A stretch of 5,399 nt of DNA, taken from assembly GCA_025996865.1 (NCBI GenBank), contig BNTV01000199.1, forward strand, positions 1 through 5,399. Reading direction: 5' to 3'. The number at the start of each line of letters is the position of its first letter. Position 1 is the first letter of the stretch. Both the position numbers and the translations under genes were made by a program. The notes below the pieces were generated by a model. That model saw nothing but the letters and a program-made list of their open reading frames with translations. It did no database searches and was not told the origin of the DNA. This DNA comes from Bacteroidia bacterium (GTDB lineage: Bacteria; Bacteroidota; Bacteroidia; Bacteroidales; Azobacteroidaceae). Below are positions 1 to 5,399 of this stretch, in pieces.

Positions 1-2849
1 CCGCCTGTCAGCTGACGGTAAAGCTCCAGACCCGTTTCATCCCGTTTCCAGTCTGCCTGCCAGCTTTCGCCTGCCTGCAACTTTATCAGGTTGCCTTCTT
101 CGTCGAACTGTTGACGGATATCGGCGCCAAGACCGGATGTGATTTGAGTACACTCCCCGTGTTGGTCGTATTTCCTTTGGATACTGTGCTCGCCTTGTGT
201 TTCTTCAACAATCCTTCCCAGTTTGTCGCGCTTGAATTGAATCAGACCATTCTCATTCAAGGCTTCAATCAGCAAACCGTCTGCATTGTAACGGTAGGCA
301 GTCCATGTTTCGTCGTGATGTTCCTCTTTCACCACATTGCCCATTCCGTCATACGTGTATTGCGTCCACCGTTCTTCAGGACGAATCACTTTGCTTACCC
401 GGCCGGCGCCGTCACGGATGTATTCCCGCTCCATGCCGTCGAAACCCGTTTCTTTGACGACTTGCCCCAAACCGTCCAAATCAAACCGGTATGTTTCATC
501 GCCTTCATTGATTATCCGGCGCAACTGAAGTTCCTTATTGTATCCGAAACGTACGCTTCTGCCGTTTTGGGTACGGCTTTTTAATATCCCCATCGGACCA
601 TACGTAAAGGCTACTTCGTGAAGATTGTCTTTCGCACGGGTTAGGTTGTGCGAAACATCGTAGCTGAATTCATGGATATTCCCGTCGGGCAAGGACATTT
701 TTATCACATTGCTTATCTTGTCGTATTCAAAAAAGGTACGGTTACCTTTTACGTCCTTTATTTCCGTAACACGCCCCAGGCAGTCGAACCGCCACTGTTT
801 TTCCAGTCCATTCGGAAACACAATCTGCTCCAGGTCGTTCTGCTTATTGTATAACAAACGGTATTCTCTCCCGTTGGCTCCGGTTATTGTTTTGAGCAGA
901 GCCTCCTCATATCCGTACTTGAATTTATCTCCGCCAGGAGTTATTTTTTCCGTTACCCTTCCCTTTTCGTCGTATTTCCATGATGATACTCTTCCTCCGG
1001 GAGATTTGGCATATATCAGGTTATTATTGTCATCATATTTGTAATTGAATGATTCATCATTTTCGTTTACATACCGGATTATGTTGCCGCGGTCGTCGTA
1101 CTTACGCTTGGTAAAATATCCTTCCGGATTGGTCACTATTTCCAACTCGCCGTCCGGATTGTATGTCTGGTGTGTAATTCCGCCCCTGGCATCAACAATC
1201 TTGTATATAAGGTTGTTTTCGTCATAGAAATAAACAGTTTCATCTCCAAGACTGTTCCTGTTTTTTGTAAAACCCTCGCCGTATTCAATCCAATATTCCT
1301 GTATGCCGTCATCGCCCCAGGTATGTACACATTTGGCATTATCGCCTTTTCCTTCGTATTCCCAATGGAAACTCATGCCGCTTTGGTTGGTCAGCTTCAC
1401 CAGCAAATGCCCTTCATAATAGAAATATTTGCTTACGTCGTTTGCATCAAGTGTCTCAACCATGTTTCCTGCATTGTCGTATTTGTAACGCACAAGTTTC
1501 ACCTCTTCTCCGTTTTCAAAGAGGGAAATGCCGGTTACACGACCTTTCATGTCGGTATTCACAAGAAGTTTGGTTTTGCGGGAGTCTGTAATCTGCTGCA
1601 AATGACCTTCCCGATTATAAGTAAATTGTATTTCAAAACCGTCTTTTGTCATTGTTTTCGACAAAACACGGTATCCCCACTTGTTTTTTGTTTGGCTGAA
1701 ACGGTAAACCAGTTTTTCCGCATCTTCATAGTAGTAACCATTGCGGTCGCATCCCCAGGTTATTTTTTCTGCGCGGAGATAGTAGGTTTCGCCTTCGGTC
1801 AATGGTGGAAGTATGGTTTCGCGACCTTCGGGAAGCCGTAAAATAACATATCCTTCTTCTTCTTTTATACTTATATTATAACTATGATGCCAATTATGAC
1901 CCAATGGTCCCTCAACTTCCGCATCGCTGTAATAGGTACGTTTCCAAACTAAAGGAATGGGACCGGAAAGTTCAAAGTCTATATTCTCATGAAATACCCT
2001 TCCGGTTGCGGCATCCACCGGTTCACCAAAAAGGAAACATTTTACATTTTGCTGTATTTTACCTAAAGGCGTTTTCTTAAACCAGTCGTCAAATGATTTT
2101 CCAATTTTGCTGTTTGCCCAAAGCTTGCCCAAACATTTTAAGCCTAATTTTACCAATAACTGGAACAAGTCTATGGTTGGAGGGCCACCTACCAGTACAG
2201 GCTTTCCTCCGGATGTGATAATACACAACAATGAAGTAGGAGCTTGGAGTGTTTTATTGGGAGCTCTGAATAAACCTTTATGTCGGAGTGGTGGGGTAAA
2301 TCCGATACTACTACATGATAATGCCGGATGAAATTGTGTTGAACATGGCGTTCCATCTGCTAAAACAATAGAACTACCCATCCACATTTCGGATTCGGAC
2401 ATTGGAGCTACTATCGGAAAAGGAATGTGCAGGATGAAACCGGGAAGATGTACAATAGGTATGCCGGCATTGGCAACCCACTGACCATGTACCTTCACTG
2501 ATGGAGCCATTCCTTTTACTAAGGAGCAAGCGGCATTAACCAAAGAAAATGGAGCAGGAGATCCGTCCGCAGGCGGAGGGGGCGGAGAAGGCAACTGTTG
2601 GGCTATCGCATTCACTATCACAGCCATCAAGTCGAAAACCATACCTATGTGGGGAACGGGACAAATCGGTAGTGCAGGAAATGTTGTCACATGTATGTCA
2701 ATACCAATGGCCAAATCGTAAAATTTACCGACCGGCAGTCCCGGCATTGATGGTAATATACTTGCCATTGATTTCTGGATATTGGTAAGGGCGTTCTTTG
2801 CTTTGCCGAATAACTCTCCAAATGCCCTGCTTATTGTTGGTAAACTCAT
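1..2849 (-). CDS. PAAR-Rhs polymorphic toxin (T6SS effector), N-terminal 949 residues; 3' end with toxin domain beyond the window
   Basis: The frame is open from ATG at 2849-2847 to the left edge with no stop. Residues 1-50 are an amphipathic lead-in. Residues about 50-228 form a divergent PAAR-like cone: PICPVPHIG (61-69), a Pro run (89-93), VHLPGF (133-138), GSSIVLADGTPCSTQFHPALS (158-178), C179, and SGGKPVLVGGPPTIDL (213-228). The junction FGEPVDAATGRVFHE (274-288) begins a DUF6531-type plug, followed by PLVWKRTYY (299-307) and GHNWHHSYN (317-325). From about 400 the protein is made of YD/Rhs repeats, such as YNREGHLQQITD (411-422), YDNAGNMVETLD (457-468), YDDRGNIIRYV (584-594), YDEKGRVTEKI (626-636) and YDGMGNVVKEE (833-843). 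Rhs repeats build a hollow shell around a C-terminal toxin; the PAAR cone docks on VgrG. The variable toxin and its immunity gene are not in view. The start overlaps the preceding stop (ATGA). GC rises from about 41% in the PAAR part to about 50% at the left edge, hinting at a joined history. The family is certain; the toxic activity is unknown. Confidence 0.95.
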   Translation of the reverse strand, partial: MSLPTISRAFGELFGKAKNALTNIQKSMASILPSMPGLPVGKFYDLAIGIDIHVTTFPALPICPVPHIGMVFDLMAVIVNAIAQQLPSPPPPPADGSPAPFSLVNAACSLVKGMAPSVKVHGQWVANAGIPIVHLPGFILHIPFPIVAPMSESEMWMGSSIVLADGTPCSTQFHPALSCSSIGFTPPLRHKGLFRAPNKTLQAPTSLLCIITSGGKPVLVGGPPTIDLFQLLVKLGLKCLGKLWANSKIGKSFDDWFKKTPLGKIQQNVKCFLFGEPVDAATGRVFHENIDFELSGPIPLVWKRTYYSDAEVEGPLGHNWHHSYNISIKEEEGYVILRLPEGRETILPPLTEGETYYLRAEKITWGCDRNGYYYEDAEKLVYRFSQTKNKWGYRVLSKTMTKDGFEIQFTYNREGHLQQITDSRKTKLLVNTDMKGRVTGISLFENGEEVKLVRYKYDNAGNMVETLDANDVSKYFYYEGHLLVKLTNQSGMSFHWEYEGKGDNAKCVHTWGDDGIQEYWIEYGEGFTKNRNSLGDETVYFYDENNLIYKIVDARGGITHQTYNPDGELEIVTNPEGYFTKRKYDDRGNIIRYVNENDESFNYKYDDNNNLIYAKSPGGRVSSWKYDEKGRVTEKITPGGDKFKYGYEEALLKTITGANGREYRLLYNKQNDLEQIVFPNGLEKQWRFDCLGRVTEIKDVKGNRTFFEYDKISNVIKMSLPDGNIHEFSYDVSHNLTRAKDNLHEVAFTYGPMGILKSRTQNGRSVRFGYNKELQLRRIINEGDETYRFDLDGLGQVVKETGFDGMEREYIRDGAGRVSKVIRPEERWTQYTYDGMGNVVKEEHHDETWTAYRYNADGLLIEALNENGLIQFKRDKLGRIVEETQGEHSIQRKYDQHGECTQITSGLGADIRQQFDEEGNLIKLQAGESWQADWKRDETGLELYRQLTG
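2846..2849 (-). promoter_or_regulatory. ATGA stop/start overlap (translational coupling)
   Basis: The TGA stop of the 457-aa gene (2848-2846) overlaps the ATG of the PAAR-Rhs gene (2849-2847). The bases just upstream on the minus strand are purine-rich (AGAAGAA) but not a clear Shine-Dalgarno. Such overlaps usually couple translation, so the intermediate protein would be made together with the Rhs protein, as expected for a chaperone and its client. The overlap is seen directly; the coupling is inferred. Confidence 0.85.
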
Positions 2850-4219
2850 AATTCTTCTACGTTTATACGTTCTATAAAGGAGGTTTTACCTCTTGTTTTT
2901 ACTTTATTGACAATTTCATTTCTGACCAGCAACTCCCAGTCTTCTCCAATCCATTCCGATAATTGATTTTCTATGGTTTTCACATCATCATAGCTTCTTA
3001 TCTTTTCTGCAAGAAGAAGCGTCAGATTTGCCGAATGTAAAAACGTTGACTGACGAATAACATCTTTAGCAAGATAACTGCCTCCCGCCAGTGATAAAAG
3101 AGAAGTTTCAAAAGCATCTTCAAGGTTGCCGAGATCATAATACAAATGAGCTATCAAACGATAGGCGTCCATTATAAAAAAGGCATCGGCTCTTTTTGTC
3201 GCTTCTTCTGCTATTTTTTGATACAGTTCGATAGCTTTATGCCCCTTTTTATTACCAATATACATGGCAGCTTTCAACATCACAGCTCCACGCCAGACAG
3301 GATATAAATTGGTATTCGGATCATTCATTAACTTTTCTGATTCTTTGATTGTCCGGTCTGCATAAAGTTCACATTTTTCGTTGTCTCTTACATAAAAATA
3401 AGCTTGCGAAGCAATCAGGTAAGAGCCAATGATTGTAGATGTTTCGCCCATTTCTTTTGCAACAGAAAATAACTGTTCTATTTCTTTATCCAATGTTGAG
3501 GATTTTCCTTGTTGGGAACGTTTTAATATGGATAGAACCAGTTTCCGATAACGCCCTTCCGGCCCTACCGTATTACTATTAAAACTGCCTTTGCTTATTT
3601 CATTATCAAGAGCTTCTGCCATGTTGAGCTTCGGCTCTAACAGGATAACTTTGGATAATTCGTTGAGTTTTATTTTTCTTTTGTCTTTATAATCAATGGC
3701 AACCAAACGTATCCCATCAGGTATGCCTCTACTCAAAACATCTTTATACCATGCTGTTGATTCTGCGGCATCGGTTGAGGGTATCTGAAAATATGCGAAA
3801 AAATTCCTGTCCTGTATATCTTTTATACAGGATTTGAAACGCAGCATTTCTTTCCATAAATTTTCGGCGGTTGGTTTCAATGTCTCATCGGGAGAATAGT
3901 TTTGCAAGAGTAAACCATCATTTTTTAATGCAAGCATCATATCTTCTTCCTGTTTATGAGGTTTATCAAACCAGGATATATATTCTTTAAACAAAGCCTC
4001 TTCGAATTTATAATCATCTCCTTTGTATTCTGTAGTAAAATGAAAAAATATATCTTTAAACTTGCCTAAAGGAGAAGCTTCTATTCCCATAAACCCCGAT
4101 ACGATTTCAACATCATGAAAATCAACTACCCATAATGCCATTTTGCAATCTTTGCCGGTATCAACTTTCTTCCAAAGTTCTTGCAACTTATAATACTCTT
4201 GTATAACCGATGTTCCCAT
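2846..4219 (-). CDS. Unrecognised 457-aa protein with TPR-like C-terminal half; candidate adaptor/chaperone for the Rhs effector
   Basis: I do not recognise this family. No signal peptide or membrane segment is visible, so it is probably cytoplasmic. The N-terminal half (about 1-200) looks alpha/beta: a strand at 27-34 (MALWVVDF), then an acidic and aromatic helical stretch (about 70-135), then a strand-helix-strand pattern (139-176, FFAYFQIPS ... GIRLVAIDYKD). No Walker A or other catalytic motif is apparent. From about 225 it is all helical with TPR-like pairs, best seen at 264-297, 309-341 and 346-378 (for example AHLYYDLGNLEDAFETSLLSL at 357-377). ATG at 4219 is chosen because it lies 11 bp after the vgrG stop and no earlier in-frame start fits the gap; the upstream bases are A/T-rich with no Shine-Dalgarno. 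The stop overlaps the Rhs start by 4 bp. Position between vgrG and PAAR-rhs is where T6SS adaptors (DUF4123, EagR, DUF2169) occur in other bacteria, so I infer an effector-loading role. An immunity role is less likely because immunity genes normally follow the toxin. GC of about 37% in its 3' part is well below the VgrG trunk. Confidence 0.93.
   Translation of the reverse strand: MGTSVIQEYYKLQELWKKVDTGKDCKMALWVVDFHDVEIVSGFMGIEASPLGKFKDIFFHFTTEYKGDDYKFEEALFKEYISWFDKPHKQEEDMMLALKNDGLLLQNYSPDETLKPTAENLWKEMLRFKSCIKDIQDRNFFAYFQIPSTDAAESTAWYKDVLSRGIPDGIRLVAIDYKDKRKIKLNELSKVILLEPKLNMAEALDNEISKGSFNSNTVGPEGRYRKLVLSILKRSQQGKSSTLDKEIEQLFSVAKEMGETSTIIGSYLIASQAYFYVRDNEKCELYADRTIKESEKLMNDPNTNLYPVWRGAVMLKAAMYIGNKKGHKAIELYQKIAEEATKRADAFFIMDAYRLIAHLYYDLGNLEDAFETSLLSLAGGSYLAKDVIRQSTFLHSANLTLLLAEKIRSYDDVKTIENQLSEWIGEDWELLVRNEIVNKVKTRGKTSFIERINVEEL
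3810..3832. repeat. Perfect 9-bp inverted repeat inside the adaptor candidate
   Basis: The arms TCCTGTATA and TATACAGGA are perfectly complementary around a 5-base loop, within codons for about residues 130-137 of the 457-aa protein. There is no T tract, so it is not an intrinsic terminator. It could be an mRNA hairpin or chance. Confidence 0.5.
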
Positions 4220-4230
4220 GTCAAGAAAAT
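4220..4230 (-). other. 11-bp gap between vgrG and the adaptor candidate
   Basis: Only 11 A/T-rich bases separate the vgrG stop from the next ATG (minus-strand reading ATTTTCTTGAC). There is no room for a promoter or terminator and no Shine-Dalgarno, which supports one transcript and a Bacteroidota-like mode of translation initiation. Confidence 0.8.
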
Positions 4231-5399
4231 TTACGAATTAATTTTAACCAATCCTGCCGTAATATCAAGGGATTCACCACCACTAAGAGTTACTGCCGTG
4301 CTTGACTGATCCAAAGTATTTGCAGCATTAATATCCATCTTGTCACTTGCCGCTATTAGTATTTTCGGACCTCCTAATGCAATATTTGCATCTCCTTCTG
4401 TTGTAACGGAAATACCTTCACTCTCACCATTGCACATGACAACAGATGCTGATCCGTCTATAAGGATATTAGTCGCTTTAATCAATAAATTTTCATTTTC
4501 CAGAACAATACATGATTTTCCATTGGTCAGTTCAATTGTTTTAGTGGAAACAATTGATATTTTATCTGTACCATCAATAGTAATCGTATTATTCCCCGTC
4601 TGGTCTGCAATCAGCACATTCCCCGTATCATCATCCAGCGTCACCGTCGATCCGCTCCGCGTAGTCAAACTCTTGTTCTTGTTACCCGCGCCGCCGCCCG
4701 TCCCGGTCTTGGACGTGAAAATACTACCCGATACATAAGGACGGCTCGGATTCCCATATTCAAAATTAAGCATCACCGTATCCCCTTCTTCAGGTATCGT
4801 GACGAGTCCGCGATTGGAGGCTACCTTGCCGCTTTTCCCCGCATCAGGCGTCTGCACATGAATCCAGTTAGTGGTCTTATTAGCACTTTTTTGCCACTGT
4901 GTCTGCACTTTAACCCGCCCTTTGCTGTCGGAATTGCTCTTCACTGTCGCCAATTGAGGTCCTGCAACCGGAAGACTTGGCTCCGACATCGGTATTACTT
5001 CGATACCCGAAAGCACTCCTTCGAAACTGTTGCTGTAGTGTCCTTCCTGATCCACCGTATGGGTGACTTGGGTAACTAAAAACTTGTCCACGCTTTTCAC
5101 CGCCACTTTCATCTTTGCAGGCAGGTTGATATTCACTATGCCGCCTATCTGCACCTTGCAGGTCTGGGTCTTTCCCCGCATGATGAGCATTTCGCCTACC
5201 GAACGGCTTTTCTCTGCCTTTACCAGAGCGTTCAGGTGATCCTTGGCAGCCACATTGGGAATCAACGGAAGTTTGGCTTCTGCCGTATAGACCGTTTTCG
5301 AGCGGGTTTCGGCAACTTTGAGATAGCCCCGAAGTCCCGGAACATCGGGCAGTTCTTCATGGTCAATTTCCCTGTCGTCTTGCCACAAATAATGGTAAC
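4231..5399 (-). CDS. vgrG: T6SS spike protein VgrG (TssI), C-terminal part; 5' end beyond the window
   Basis: VgrG trimerises to form the needle tip of the type VI secretion system and carries PAAR proteins and effectors into target cells. The window holds 388 full codons plus part of one. Numbering from the TTG at 5388, residues 1-130 are the end of the gp27-like base. Residues about 143-228 are the gp5-like OB fold, with GRVKVQ (157-162), NWIHVQTPDAG (174-184), IPEEGDTVMLNFEYGNPSRPY (198-218, interrupted only by ordinary residues) and VSGSIF (219-224). A Gly-rich linker (about 228-236) leads to SGSTVTLDDDTGN (245-257) and a repetitive beta-prism running to the end at KINS, with no added effector domain. 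The reading frame stays open upstream of 5388 (codons for Tyr, His, Tyr), so the TTG there is an internal Leu codon and not the start. GC drops sharply within the gene near 4610-4625. The stop is TAA at 4231-4233, 11 bp before the next gene. The family call is secure; T6SS rather than another contractile system is inferred from the combination with PAAR-Rhs. Confidence 0.95.
   Translation of the reverse strand, partial: YHYLWQDDREIDHEELPDVPGLRGYLKVAETRSKTVYTAEAKLPLIPNVAAKDHLNALVKAEKSRSVGEMLIMRGKTQTCKVQIGGIVNINLPAKMKVAVKSVDKFLVTQVTHTVDQEGHYSNSFEGVLSGIEVIPMSEPSLPVAGPQLATVKSNSDSKGRVKVQTQWQKSANKTTNWIHVQTPDAGKSGKVASNRGLVTIPEEGDTVMLNFEYGNPSRPYVSGSIFTSKTGTGGGAGNKNKSLTTRSGSTVTLDDDTGNVLIADQTGNNTITIDGTDKISIVSTKTIELTNGKSCIVLENENLLIKATNILIDGSASVVMCNGESEGISVTTEGDANIALGGPKILIAASDKMDINAANTLDQSSTAVTLSGGESLDITAGLVKINS

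Larger units (their letters stand above)
1840..4615. other. Low-GC segment spanning VgrG tip, middle gene and PAAR head
   Basis: Hand-counted GC in 360-base blocks is 54% at 4621-4980, then 37% at 4261-4620, 37% at 2881-3240, 41% at 2041-2400, 43% at 1501-1860 and 50% at 1-360. The right border is sharp (within vgrG, near 4610-4625); the left border is gradual in the Rhs N-terminal part, so the left coordinate is approximate. The segment holds exactly the parts that must fit each other physically: spike tip, presumed adaptor and PAAR/plug head. Exchange as a unit is inferred from composition alone. Confidence 0.55.

Noticed and set aside
111..584. Plus-strand ORF (157 codons) at the left end
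   Set aside because: It is antisense to the well-supported Rhs frame, and its Phe/Val-rich translation is typical of a shadow.
1170..1841. Long plus-strand ORF (223 codons)
   Set aside because: It lies wholly antisense to the Rhs repeats, where the continuous minus-strand frame carries clear YD motifs. Repetitive codon use keeps the opposite strand open; the translation resembles nothing coherent.
2549..2788. Plus-strand ORF (79 codons) opposite the PAAR region
   Set aside because: It is antisense to the PAAR-like domain, with no supporting start context or recognisable motif.
2850..4219. Immunity protein reading of the 457-aa gene
   Set aside because: Immunity genes usually follow the toxin gene and are smaller; this gene precedes the toxin and is placed against vgrG. 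It is not excluded, but less likely than an adaptor.
4340..4738. Plus-strand ORF (132 codons), hydrophobic
   Set aside because: It is antisense to the VgrG beta-prism; the Ile/Val/Ser richness is the mirror of Asp/Asn/Thr codons in the repeats.
5386..5388. TTG start codon for VgrG
   Set aside because: The same frame stays open to the window edge, and VgrG needs several hundred more N-terminal residues, so this codon is an internal Leu.

Overview
The window is one tightly packed cluster read entirely from the minus strand. From right to left it holds the C-terminal part of a VgrG spike protein (off the right edge to 4231), a 457-residue protein with a TPR-like C-terminal half (4219-2846), and the first 949 codons of a PAAR-Rhs polymorphic toxin (2849 to beyond base 1). 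The gap between the first two genes is 11 bp, and the last two overlap by 4 bp (ATGA), so a single transcript is very likely. No stretch over 300 bases lacks a gene, and I see no RNA gene, insertion sequence, CRISPR array or terminator. The Rhs gene is open to the left edge with no stop in the window, and VgrG is open to the right edge.

The order VgrG, intermediate protein, PAAR-Rhs is the classic layout of a type VI secretion (T6SS) spike-plus-cargo module. VgrG forms the trimeric spike, the PAAR cone of the Rhs protein caps it, the Rhs shell encloses a toxin, and the protein between them is placed where adaptors or chaperones sit in other T6SS modules. That protein does not look like the adaptor families I know (DUF4123/Tap, EagR/DUF1795, DUF2169). 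It is the best candidate here for something undescribed: a TPR-type adaptor loading an Rhs effector. The toxin tip and immunity gene should lie just past the left edge.

The organism is probably a member of the Bacteroidota (Bacteroidales-like). The reasons are the absence of clear Shine-Dalgarno sequences, the A/T-rich translation starts, the moderate GC, and the overall character of the VgrG and Rhs sequences, which fits the Bacteroidales T6SS (T6SSiii). This is inference; no housekeeping gene is present to fix the taxon.

Base composition is strongly mosaic. By hand count the VgrG trunk at 4621-4980 is about 54% GC. The VgrG tip at 4261-4620 is about 37%, the start of the middle gene's 3' half (2881-3240) about 37%, the PAAR region (2041-2400) about 41%, and the Rhs core climbs from about 43% (1501-1860) to about 50% (1-360). 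The step inside vgrG near 4610-4625 is abrupt. It suggests that the spike tip, the intermediate protein and the PAAR head travel as one exchangeable cassette between a more conserved VgrG trunk and Rhs core.
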